Below, piece after piece: positions 26,027 to 33,280 of a stretch of DNA of 64,000 nucleotides. The position numbers and the translations under genes are program-made. The first letter of the stretch is position 1. Each line of letters starts with the position of its first letter. Under the pieces are notes generated by a model that was not told the origin of the DNA, did no database searches, and worked only from the letters and a program-made list of their open reading frames with translations. The stretch covers positions 7,004,001 to 7,068,000 of the forward strand of contig NZ_CP109199.1 of assembly GCF_036250065.1 (NCBI RefSeq), read 5' to 3'. The stretch is from Micromonospora sp. NBC_01699. Lineage in GTDB: Bacteria > Actinomycetota > Actinomycetes > Mycobacteriales > Micromonosporaceae.

Positions 26027-26284
26027 ATGGACTGGCGTCACCATGCTGTCTGCCGCGACGAAGACCCGGAGCTGTTCTTCCCGATCGGGACGTCTGGCCC
26101 GGCTCTCCTTCAGGTCGAGCAGGCCAAGGCCGTCTGCCGGCGCTGCTCCGTGACCGAAGATTGCCTCCAGTGGGCACTCGAATCCGGTCAGGACGCGGGC
26201 GTCTGGGGCGGAATGAGCGAAGAAGAACGGCGCGCGGTCAAGCGCCGTGGCGGACTCCGGGTCCTGCGCGCTCACACCGCCTGA
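26027..26284 (+). CDS. whiB1: WhiB1-type iron-sulfur regulator
   Basis: An 85-residue Wbl protein nearly colinear with M. tuberculosis WhiB1. It begins MDWRHHAVCRDEDPELFFP and contains the four cluster cysteines (Cys9, and VCRRCSVTEDC with Cys37, Cys40 and Cys46) and the GVWGG turn, followed by a basic C-terminal helix (EEERRAVKRRGG). It binds a [4Fe-4S] cluster, acts as an NO-sensitive DNA-binding regulator and partners with the primary sigma factor. The ATG follows GAGGAG. A strong terminator follows. In M. tuberculosis its neighbour is pdtaS; here pdtaS is 7 kb downstream. Confidence 0.95.
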   Translation: MDWRHHAVCRDEDPELFFPIGTSGPALLQVEQAKAVCRRCSVTEDCLQWALESGQDAGVWGGMSEEERRAVKRRGGLRVLRAHTA

Positions 26285-26300
26285 CCAACCACAAACGCTG

Positions 26301-26333
26301 AACGCGCCGGGGGAGTTACTCCCCCGGCGCGTT
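26301..26333 (+). terminator. Rho-independent terminator of whiB1
   Basis: Perfect 15-bp arms (AACGCGCCGGGGGAG, 26301-26315, with its complement at 26319-26333), 3-nt loop, followed by CTGTTGTTG. Confidence 0.9.
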
Positions 26334-26399
26334 CTGTTGTTGTCCTAAAGCGAATGGATCAACACCGCCCGTCATAACGGGATCACTGTGGATCCACAC

Positions 26400-27434
26400 T
26401 TAGCGGCTCGACTTGTCCCGCTCCCAGTCGGCTTTGACCGCCATCATCCGCGCGGTCTTCGCTGCGTCATTCTCGATCAGATCCGCCAGTGTCTCGTCTA
26501 TGCGCAGCATCACATCGGCGTCCAGCCGGACCCCGGCCGCCGCCGCGTTCTCGGTCACCTGCTCCGGCCGGGTCGCGCCGATGATCGCCGTACTGACGCC
26601 GGGGTGTTGCAGGGTCCAGGCGACCGCCAGTTGGGCCATGGACAGGCCCGCCTCGTCGGCGACCGGACGCAGCGCCTGCACCTGCCGGAGCAACCGATCG
26701 CCGAGCACCCGCCGGATGAACGTCGGCGCCCTGCCCCCACTGGCCGCACGGGAGCCGGCCGGCGGCGGCTGCCCCGGCCGGTACTTGCCGGTCAGCACCC
26801 CCTGGGCCAGCGGCTGGAAGACGATCTGGCCGAGCCCCGCCCGCTCGCACAGCGGCAGCACCTCGGGCTCGATCACCCGCCAGAGCATGTTGTACTGCGG
26901 CTGGTTGGACACGATCCGGCTACGCAGGCCGAGCTGGTCGGCGAGGTCGAGCGCGCTCCGGATCTGCGGAGCGGTCCACTCCGAGACACCCAGGTAACGG
27001 ACCTTGCCCTGGCGTACCAGGTCGTCGAAGGCGATCAGCGTCTCTTCCAGCGGGGTCCGGTCGTCGTACCGGTGGGCCTGGTAGAGGTCGACGTAGTCGG
27101 TGCCCAACCGGCGCAGCGACGCGTGGCAGGACTCCAGGACGTGCTTGCGGGACAGACCCCGGTCGTTGGGTCCGGCGCCGGTCGGCAGGCACACCTTCGT
27201 CGCGATCTCCACCGACTCGCGCCGTACGCCGCGCAGCGCCTCGCCCAGCAACTCCTCCGCGGCCCCCATGGCGTAGACGTCGGCGGTGTCGAATGTGGTG
27301 ATACCCGCCTCGACCGCCGCCCGTACGCAGACCAGCGCAGCCTCCCGCGCCACCAGTTCCCCGTGGGTGAGCCAATTACCGTAAGTAATCTCACTGACCC
27401 GCAGACCGCCGCGGCCAAGGTGACGATGCCTCAT
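26400..27434 (-). CDS. Aldo/keto reductase (potassium-channel beta-subunit type)
   Basis: A 344-residue NADPH-dependent reductase with a TIM barrel. The catalytic tetrad is visible in FDTADVYAMGAAEELLG (Asp and Tyr), ATKV (Lys) and YQAHRYDD (His). The C-terminal cofactor-binding segment is AIIGATRPEQVTENAAA. Sequence and length match the YghZ/Kv-beta AKR group. Substrate is not evident. ATG at 27434 begins MRHRHLGRGGLRVSEITYG, the family start. It separates whiB1 from the sulfur operon and is on the opposite strand to whiB1. Confidence 0.9.
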   Translation of the reverse strand: MRHRHLGRGGLRVSEITYGNWLTHGELVAREAALVCVRAAVEAGITTFDTADVYAMGAAEELLGEALRGVRRESVEIATKVCLPTGAGPNDRGLSRKHVLESCHASLRRLGTDYVDLYQAHRYDDRTPLEETLIAFDDLVRQGKVRYLGVSEWTAPQIRSALDLADQLGLRSRIVSNQPQYNMLWRVIEPEVLPLCERAGLGQIVFQPLAQGVLTGKYRPGQPPPAGSRAASGGRAPTFIRRVLGDRLLRQVQALRPVADEAGLSMAQLAVAWTLQHPGVSTAIIGATRPEQVTENAAAAGVRLDADVMLRIDETLADLIENDAAKTARMMAVKADWERDKSSR

Positions 27435-27477
27435 GATCGGTCACCCTAGCCACCGGTAAGCGCCGCCGATGCCCCGT

Positions 27478-27584
27478 GACGGGACGGGCCAACGCTCCGA
27501 GACGGGGCGCGGGCCAACGCTCCGAGACGGGGCGCGGGCCAACGCTCCGAGACGGGGCGCGGGCCAACGCCCGAGACGGGACGC
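27478..27584. repeat. 25-bp tandem repeat
   Basis: Three identical 25-bp units at 27491-27515, 27516-27540 and 27541-27565 (each beginning AACGCTCCGAGACGGGGC), with partial copies on both sides. It lies between the starts/ends of the aldo/keto reductase and sirB genes and is not coding. Confidence 0.9.
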
Positions 27585-27596
27585 AGCCCCGGAACG

Positions 27597-28562
27597 TCAG
27601 GCGGCGAGTTGGTGGACCGCCGCGGTCGCGGCGTCGACCCGGTCCAGCACCAGGCGGGCGATCTCCGGCGAGTCGGTCAGCGGTGCCGCGACCGCCACCG
27701 CCCCGGCGGTACGTGCCGAAGCCAACGCGCTCTCGTAGAGCCGACCCGGGGCGAGGAAGTAGGTGGCGACCGCTATCCGGCGGGCTCCACCGGCCCGGAG
27801 CAGGTCCACCGCCGCGCCCGCGGTGGGCGGGGCGGCCGAGGCGTACGCGGCCAGGCTCGGCACGCCCAGCGCCTCCCCCAGCGCCCCGGCGACCGCCTCG
27901 ACCGTACGGCGAGCCGGCGCGTCCCGGGTCCCGGCCGCCGCCAGCACCAACCCGTCCAGCCGACCCGAACCCGCCTCGACCGATCCGCCGCCCCGCCCGA
28001 AGCCGGCCAGCCCAGCACCGGCCAGCCCCGCACCGGCCGCCCCGGCGGCGAGGGCCTCGGCCAGGCGCTGGCGGAGCCCGGCCAGCAGCAGTTCGTCGGG
28101 GGCGACGGACACCTCCGGCGGGCCGAGCACGGCGGTGACGCGTACGGGCAGCCGCAGGCCCCGGGCCCGCGCGGCGGCGACCGCACCGGGGATGTCGACC
28201 CGACCGTGGTACGCGGCGGTCAGCAGCAGCGGCACCAGCGTGGCTCCCCGGTGACCGGCCGCCTCCAGTTCCCGCAGCACGGTCGGCGGATCCGGGGCGG
28301 TGTGGTCGAGGTAGGCGGCCCGGACCGGCAGGCCCGGACGGGCCAGCTCGACCGCCCGGACCAGGGCCCGGGTGGCCACCGCCGCCCGGCGGTCCCGGCT
28401 GCCATGGGCAACCAGGACCACCGGATCCGGCCCGGCGGTAACGAGCCCCACCGGATCCGGCCCGGCGGTCACGAGCCCCACCGGATCCGGCCCGGCGGTA
28501 ACGAGCCCCACCGGATCCGGTCCGGCGGTCACGGGCCCACCGGATCCGGCCCGGCGATTCAT
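27597..28562 (-). CDS. sirB: Sirohydrochlorin ferrochelatase (CbiX/SirB-like)
   Basis: A 321-residue chelatase that would insert Fe2+ into sirohydrochlorin to form the siroheme used by sulfite reductase. Two chelatase half-domains are visible: VVLVAHGSRDRRAAVATRAL with the metal His, and LVLAAAGTRDAPARR, plus TAAYHGRVDIPG and VATYFLAPGRL. The N-terminus carries about four copies of VTAGPDPVGL encoded by a 30-bp tandem repeat, an expansion absent from the core family. The ATG overlaps the cysH stop (ATGA). The order sir-cysH-chelatase matches Rv2391-Rv2393 of M. tuberculosis. Confidence 0.88.
   Translation of the reverse strand: MNRRAGSGGPVTAGPDPVGLVTAGPDPVGLVTAGPDPVGLVTAGPDPVVLVAHGSRDRRAAVATRALVRAVELARPGLPVRAAYLDHTAPDPPTVLRELEAAGHRGATLVPLLLTAAYHGRVDIPGAVAAARARGLRLPVRVTAVLGPPEVSVAPDELLLAGLRQRLAEALAAGAAGAGLAGAGLAGFGRGGGSVEAGSGRLDGLVLAAAGTRDAPARRTVEAVAGALGEALGVPSLAAYASAAPPTAGAAVDLLRAGGARRIAVATYFLAPGRLYESALASARTAGAVAVAAPLTDSPEIARLVLDRVDAATAAVHQLAA
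28411..28560 (-). repeat. In-frame 30-bp tandem repeat in the sirB 5' end
   Basis: Units at 28411, 28441, 28471, 28501 and 28531 (the last 29-30 bp), each containing ACCGGATCCGGCCCGGCGGT. The repeat encodes the decapeptide VTAGPDPVGL and abuts the cysH stop/sirB start overlap. Confidence 0.92.
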
Positions 28563-29323
28563 ACGTGCAGACCGCACTCGGTCTTCTCGAACATCGCCCA
28601 CCGGCCGGCTCGGGGGTCCTCGCCGGCCTTGGTCCGCCGGGTGCACGGCCAGCAGCCGACCGAGGTGTAGCCGGCCCGGAACAGCTCGTTGACCGGCACG
28701 TTCCAGCGGGAGATGTACGCGTCCACGTCGGCCTGGCTCCACGCCGCGATCGGGTTGACCTTGACCTTGCCCTTCCGGGCGTCGAAGGTCACCACCGGCG
28801 TGTTGGCCCGGGTCGGTGACTCGTCCCGGCGCAGCCCGGCGGCCCAGGCGTCGTAGTCGCCGAGCGCCCGTTCCAGCGGCTCGACCTTGCGCAGGGCGCA
28901 GCACTCGTCCGGTGCCTTGGCGAACAGGCGCGGTCCGTACTCGCCGTCCTGCTGGCCGACGGTCAGCCGGGGCCGGATCGACCGGATGGTGACCGGCAGC
29001 GTACGGGCGACCGTGTCGCGGACCCGCAGCGTCTCCGGGAAGTGCAGCCCGGTGTCGAGGAAGACCACGTCGACGCCAGGTGCCACCCGCGAAACGAGGT
29101 GGGCGAGCACGGCGTCGGCCATCGAGCTGGTGACGCAGAACCGGTCGGCGAAGGTGTCCACCGCCCAGCGGGCGATCTCGTCCGCCGGGGCGCCCTCCAA
29201 CTCGCGGGCGGCCTCGTCGGCCAGCGCCTTGAGCTCGGCGGCGGACCGTCGGGCGGGGTCCGCCACGGTGGGTGCCGGGCCGAGGGTGACCAGTCCGAGG
29301 TTGGTTACCGAGAGCACCTTCAT
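28559..29323 (-). CDS. cysH: Adenylyl-sulfate (APS) reductase
   Basis: A 254-residue reductase converting adenylyl sulfate to sulfite. The [4Fe-4S] cysteines that distinguish APS from PAPS reductases are present as DECCALRK and GCWPCTRR, and the catalytic C-terminal motif is KTECGLH. VDVVFLDTGLHFPETL forms part of the nucleotide-binding fold. ATG at 29323 overlaps the stop of the upstream zinc-ribbon gene as ATGA, and the cysH stop overlaps the sirB start in the same way. Confidence 0.94.
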   Translation of the reverse strand: MKVLSVTNLGLVTLGPAPTVADPARRSAAELKALADEAARELEGAPADEIARWAVDTFADRFCVTSSMADAVLAHLVSRVAPGVDVVFLDTGLHFPETLRVRDTVARTLPVTIRSIRPRLTVGQQDGEYGPRLFAKAPDECCALRKVEPLERALGDYDAWAAGLRRDESPTRANTPVVTFDARKGKVKVNPIAAWSQADVDAYISRWNVPVNELFRAGYTSVGCWPCTRRTKAGEDPRAGRWAMFEKTECGLHV

Positions 29324-29478
29324 CGCGCCACCGCCCGTCCGAGTAGTCCGCTGAACTTGACCGTGAAAACCCGCGCGCAGGCGTGACACTCCCAGGCGCC
29401 GTGCGACTCCTCGTTGGGCCGAAGGTCCTCCTCGCCGCAGTACGGGCAGTACATCGGCGCCGCGCGGGTGTCGCTCAT
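29320..29478 (-). CDS. Small zinc-ribbon protein in the sulfur operon
   Basis: A 52-residue protein with two CxxC knuckles, MYCPYCGEEDLRP and WECHACARVFTVKF, the pattern of a rubredoxin-like zinc ribbon. Both ends overlap neighbours by ATGA (sir stop/its start, its stop/cysH start). Its position between sulfite reductase and APS reductase suggests an electron-transfer or assembly role, but it may only bind zinc. Confidence 0.85.
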   Translation of the reverse strand: MSDTRAAPMYCPYCGEEDLRPNEESHGAWECHACARVFTVKFSGLLGRAVAR

Positions 29479-31205
29479 CTCAGCTCCTCCTCGTCGGCCC
29501 GGAGCACCCACTGGGCGAACGCCTCGCCCTGCTGGCGCCCGGCCAGGTAACGGCGGGCCACCCGTTCGACGTACTCCGGAAGTTCCTCCGCCGTGGTCTT
29601 GAGGCCGCGCAGCTTGCGGCCGAATCCGGCGGTCTGGCCCTGGGCCATGCCCAGGCCGCCGCCGAGGTGGATCTGGTAGCCCTCGACCTGACGCCCGTCG
29701 GGTCCGACCACTATCTGCCCCTTGAGGCCGATGTCGGCGATCTGGGTCCGGGCGCAGGCGTTCGGGCAGCCGTTGATGTGGATGGACAGGTCGGCGTCGA
29801 AGTCGCGCAGCCGGTCCTCCAGCCGGGCGACGAGTTCCTGGCCGCGGGCCTTGGTCTCGACGATGGCGAGCTTGCAGAACTCGATCCCGGTGCAGGCCAT
29901 CGTGCTGCGCCGCCAGACCGACGGCCGGGCTTCCAGGCCGATCCCGCGCAGGGCCGTGACCAGCGATTCGGTCCGCGCTTCGGCGACGTCGAGGACCAAC
30001 AACTTCTGGTACGGGGTGAGCCGCACCCGGTCGCTGCCGTGCTCGGCGGCGAGGTCGGCCAGGGCGGTGAGCTGGGTGCCGGACACCCGCCCGACCACCG
30101 GGGCGGCCCCGACGTAGAACTTCCCGTCCCGTTGCCGCTGTACGCCGATGTGGTCGATCGGCTTCTCCGGCAGCTCCGGCGCCGGACCGTCGAGCAGCGT
30201 ACGGCCGAGGTATTCCTTCTCCAGGATCTCGCGGAACTTCTCCACGCCCCAGTCGGCGACCAGGAACTTCAGCCGGGCGCGGTGCCGCAGCCGGCGGTAG
30301 CCGTAGTCCCGGAAGATCGAGACGACGCCCTCCCAGATGTCCGGCACCTCGGCCAGCGGCACCCAGACGCCGAGGCGCTGGGCCAGCATCGGGTTGGTGC
30401 TCAGGCCGCCGCCGACCCAGAGGTCGAAGCCGGGGCCGTGCTCGGGGTGGTCGACGCCGAGGAAGGAGATGTCATTGACCTCGTACGGGGTGTCCGCCAG
30501 CCAGGAGATCGACGACTTGAACTTGCGCGGCAGGTTGGAGTAGGCGGGGTCGCCGACGTATCGGGCGACGATCTCGTCGATCGCCGGGGTCGGGTCGATC
30601 CGCTCGGCCTCGGACACCCCGGCGACCGGGCTGCCGAGCACGATCCGCGGGCAGTCGCCGCACGCCTCGGTGGTTTCCAGCCCGACCGCCTCCAGCCGGC
30701 GCCAGATCTCCGGCATGTCCTCGACCCGGATCCAGTGCAGCTGGATGTTCTGCCGGTCGGTGATGTCGGCGCTGTCGCGGGCGAAGGTGGTGGAGATGTC
30801 GGCGATGGTGCGCAGCTGGGCCAGGCTGAGCTGGCCGCCGTCGATCCGTACCCGGAGCATGAAGTGCTCGTCTTCGAGCTCGTGCGGTTCGAGCACGGCG
30901 GTACGACCACCGTCGATGCCGGCCTTGCGCTGGGTGTAGAGCCCCCACCAGCGGAACCGGCCGCGCAGATCAGCGGGGTCGATCGAGGCGAAGCCCCGGT
31001 GCGCGTAGATGTTCTCGATCCGGGCCCGTACGTTGAGCGGGTTGTCGTCCTTCTTCGACCGCTCGTTCGGGTTGAGCGGCTCGCGGTGGCCGAGCGCCCA
31101 CTGGCCCTCGCCGCGCGGACGGCGGGGCGCCCGTGCCGGCCGGGCCACGGCTGCCGCCGGAGCGTCGGCGCTGTCGAGTGGGGCGGGGGTCCTGGTGACC
31201 GCCAT
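29475..31205 (-). CDS. sir: Ferredoxin-dependent sulfite reductase
   Basis: A 576-residue siroheme and [4Fe-4S] hemoprotein reducing sulfite to sulfide. The cluster ligands are in ACTGIEFCKLAIVETK (C-x5-C) and HINGCPNACARTQIAD (C-x3-C). Nitrite/sulfite reductase ferredoxin-like half-domains surround VLGSPVAGVSEAERIDP. Its place in front of cysH argues for sulfite rather than nitrite, matching SirA (Rv2391). The start ATG 31205 follows GGAGG; the N-terminal 40 residues are Ala/Arg/Pro-rich. A leader peptide gene lies 143 bp upstream. Confidence 0.93.
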   Translation of the reverse strand: MAVTRTPAPLDSADAPAAAVARPARAPRRPRGEGQWALGHREPLNPNERSKKDDNPLNVRARIENIYAHRGFASIDPADLRGRFRWWGLYTQRKAGIDGGRTAVLEPHELEDEHFMLRVRIDGGQLSLAQLRTIADISTTFARDSADITDRQNIQLHWIRVEDMPEIWRRLEAVGLETTEACGDCPRIVLGSPVAGVSEAERIDPTPAIDEIVARYVGDPAYSNLPRKFKSSISWLADTPYEVNDISFLGVDHPEHGPGFDLWVGGGLSTNPMLAQRLGVWVPLAEVPDIWEGVVSIFRDYGYRRLRHRARLKFLVADWGVEKFREILEKEYLGRTLLDGPAPELPEKPIDHIGVQRQRDGKFYVGAAPVVGRVSGTQLTALADLAAEHGSDRVRLTPYQKLLVLDVAEARTESLVTALRGIGLEARPSVWRRSTMACTGIEFCKLAIVETKARGQELVARLEDRLRDFDADLSIHINGCPNACARTQIADIGLKGQIVVGPDGRQVEGYQIHLGGGLGMAQGQTAGFGRKLRGLKTTAEELPEYVERVARRYLAGRQQGEAFAQWVLRADEEELR

Positions 31206-31348
31206 CGCGGCGTCCTCCGTTTGTCTGCTGAGACGAGTTGCTCCAGTACGCGGAAGCGACGGCACCCCGGTCGGATCGGCGGGGCGGAGACAACGGTGTC
31301 AGCAGGCCGGCGCGGAGCGCACCCGAGACTGGAATGGTCCAGGTGGCG

Positions 31349-31423
31349 TCAGTAAGCCGGACAGATCGCGCTACGTACGCGGCCGTAGTCGACGTGACGG
31401 CGGCAGGTCAGCCCCAGCGTCAC
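31349..31423 (-). CDS. Sulfur-operon leader peptide
   Basis: A 24-residue peptide from GTG 31423 (VTLGLTCRRHVDYGRVRSAI, then CPAY), with GAGGG seven bases upstream; a 35-residue form from ATG 31456 is also possible. The RRHVDxxRVxxAxC core matches the short leader peptides that precede sulfur-metabolism genes in actinomycetes (recalled from annotation, not searched). Two Cys codons suit control by charged tRNA-Cys, as shown for cysteine-responsive leader peptides in mycobacteria. It ends 143 bp before the sir start. Confidence 0.75.
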   Translation of the reverse strand: MTLGLTCRRHVDYGRVRSAICPAY

Positions 31424-31538
31424 GACGCGGCCCTCGACGGCGGTCATACCGGCCATGCTGCCACACCACCGGGCCCCGAACCACCGAGCCGATGCCCCGA
31501 TCCCGCATCCCGGACCACACTGTGGCTTGCTTCACGTT

Positions 31539-31553
31539 AATATGACCAATATT
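31539..31553. promoter_or_regulatory. Palindrome in the sir/glycosyltransferase divergent region
   Basis: AATATGACCAATATT is a perfect 5-bp inverted repeat with a 5-bp spacer in an A/T-rich segment between the divergent sulfur operon and GT39 gene. It is placed where a repressor of the sulfur operon could bind; the regulator is not identifiable. Confidence 0.4.
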
Positions 31554-31607
31554 CCGGCTAATACCGCGAACCGCATTTTTGTCGCATGACGTCATAAGGC
31601 GGCGACC

Positions 31608-33122
31608 GTGGGTGGTCATCACCGGGCTGTGCCGCCATCGGTACCGATCGACACCGATGAGCGATCCGCCCGCCCCGGCACCGGCTCCGACCCCGGACTT
31701 CCCCGCTGGCTGGCCCGAACCGCACCACTCTGGCCCGCCCTGCTGACCCTGGCGATCGCCCTGGTGCAGATCGACCACGCCCCGCTGTGGCGGGACGAAC
31801 TCGCCACCTGGAGCGCCGCCTCCCGACCCACCGGCGACCTGTTCCGGCTGGCCGCCAACATCGACGGCGTCGCGGTCGCGTACTACCTGCTGATGCACGG
31901 CTGGATCGAACTCTTCGGCGACTCGGTGACCGCCCTGCGGCTGCCCGCCACCCTGAGCCTGGCCGGCGCGGCGGCGCTGATCGCGGTACTCGGCCGGCGG
32001 CTGTTCGGCGGGCGGATCGGGTTGATCGCCGGGCTGCTCTTCGCCGTCCTGCCGAGCACCTCCCGGTACGCCCAGGAGGCCCGCCCGTACGCCCTGGCCA
32101 CCCTGTTCGCCGTACTCGCCACCCTGCTCCTGGTACGGGCGCTGGACCGCCCCGGCTGGTGGCGCTGGACCGGCTACGCCGCCGCACTGGTCGGCCTGGG
32201 CCTGTCGCACCTGCTGGCGACGAGTCTGGTCCTCGGGCACGCCGTGGCGGTGCTGCTCGCCTGGCGCCAGCACCACGACCGCCGACTCGGCCGTTGGCTG
32301 CTCGCCCTCGTACCGCCGATCCTTGTCCTGGCACCGTTGGCCCGGCTCGGCCGCGACCAGCAGGCCCGGCAACTGGGCTGGGTCCGCTCGCCGACCCTCA
32401 CCGACCTGCCCGACCTGCCGGGTGAGCTGTTGCAGAGCGGCACCGTCGGCGGCCTGCTGGTCGGGCTGGCCGCGATCGGCCTGGTCAGCCGGGGACGCCG
32501 GGGTGTGGTGCTCGGCGCCTGCGGGCTGCTCCCGGTCGCCCTGCTGTACGTCGGCGGCCTGCTCACCCCGCTCTGGGTGCCCCGCTACCTGCTCTTCACG
32601 GTGCCGTTCGCCTGCCTGCTCGCCGCCGGCCCGCTCGCGCCGCTGCGGCTGCGCTGGGCGCTGCCGGTGGTCGCCCTCGCCGGGCTGCTCGGCGCCCCGG
32701 CCCAGGCCAGCCTCCGCCGTACGCACGAGACGCCACGCTCGGCGCCGATCGACTACCCGGCCGCCACCCGCATCATCGGCGCCCACCAGCAGCCCGGCGA
32801 CGGCATCGTCTACTCCCCCCGCGACATGCGGGCCTCCCTCGACATCGCCGTCCTCTACCACCTACGCGAGCACCACCCGCGTGACGTGCTGGCAACCGAG
32901 GGCCCGGTCGCCGCCGCCACCCTGGACACCCCCGAGTGCCCCCAACCGGCCACCTGCCTGACCACCGTCACCCGCGTCTGGCTCCTCACCCTCGGCAACC
33001 ACCCCGCCGACCCCCTGTCCGCCGCCACCCCCGCCAAGGAAACCGCCCTCCGCCACACCTTCCAGATCACCAAGACCTGGCCCCTCCCCGGCCTAACCCT
33101 CACCCTCCTAACCCGCCCCTAG
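31608..33122 (+). CDS. Glycosyltransferase family 39-like membrane protein
   Basis: A 504-residue polytopic protein with about ten transmembrane segments and the ArnT/PMT-type luminal motif HAPLWRDELATWS near residue 60, followed by RYAQEARPYALATLFAV. Such enzymes transfer sugars from polyprenyl phosphate on the outer face of the membrane; the acceptor is not known. The C-terminal ~100 residues form a soluble domain. GTG 31608 is the first start; the N-terminus to residue 35 is polar. The final codons are strongly C-rich, leading into palindrome family A copy 3. Confidence 0.82.
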   Translation: MGGHHRAVPPSVPIDTDERSARPGTGSDPGLPRWLARTAPLWPALLTLAIALVQIDHAPLWRDELATWSAASRPTGDLFRLAANIDGVAVAYYLLMHGWIELFGDSVTALRLPATLSLAGAAALIAVLGRRLFGGRIGLIAGLLFAVLPSTSRYAQEARPYALATLFAVLATLLLVRALDRPGWWRWTGYAAALVGLGLSHLLATSLVLGHAVAVLLAWRQHHDRRLGRWLLALVPPILVLAPLARLGRDQQARQLGWVRSPTLTDLPDLPGELLQSGTVGGLLVGLAAIGLVSRGRRGVVLGACGLLPVALLYVGGLLTPLWVPRYLLFTVPFACLLAAGPLAPLRLRWALPVVALAGLLGAPAQASLRRTHETPRSAPIDYPAATRIIGAHQQPGDGIVYSPRDMRASLDIAVLYHLREHHPRDVLATEGPVAAATLDTPECPQPATCLTTVTRVWLLTLGNHPADPLSAATPAKETALRHTFQITKTWPLPGLTLTLLTRP

Positions 33123-33169
33123 CCCCCCTGCCCCCTGCCCCCGCCCCCTCGTGCCCCCGCCCTTCTCGC

Positions 33170-33233
33170 CGTCGATCTAGGGCAAATGGTGGTGATTAGA
33201 GATTCACTAGCACGTATATGCCCTAGATCGACG
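33170..33233. repeat. Dispersed palindrome family A, copy 3 (inverted)
   Basis: Arms CGTCGATCTAGGGCA (33170-33184) and TGCCCTAGATCGACG (33219-33233). The loop is the reverse complement of the copy 1 loop apart from a few changes, so the element is inserted in the opposite orientation. The left flank (33121-33165) is C-rich, the right flank (33234-33282) is G-rich. It separates the convergent GT39 and pdtaS genes. Confidence 0.88.
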
Positions 33234-33280
33234 GGGCGTATCGGCGGGGCACGCAGGGAGGGGAGGAGGGAGGGAGGGGG

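Noticed and set aside
25859-26275. Minus-strand frame over whiB1 and its leader
   Set aside because: Antisense to whiB1, no ribosome-binding site and no recognisable features.
27478-28560. CRISPR-like array from the 25-bp and 30-bp repeats
   Set aside because: Units are directly adjacent without spacers, one set is in-frame coding, and no cas genes are present.
31206-31348. SAM-type riboswitch before sir
   Set aside because: No conserved SAM-I, SAM-II or SAM-IV core could be found; the leader peptide explains the region better.
31371-32861. 496-codon frame antisense to GT39
   Set aside because: Gln/Arg/Gly-rich shadow; GT39 shows membrane segments and a conserved DE motif. Its 5' part overlaps the sulfur leader but in another frame.
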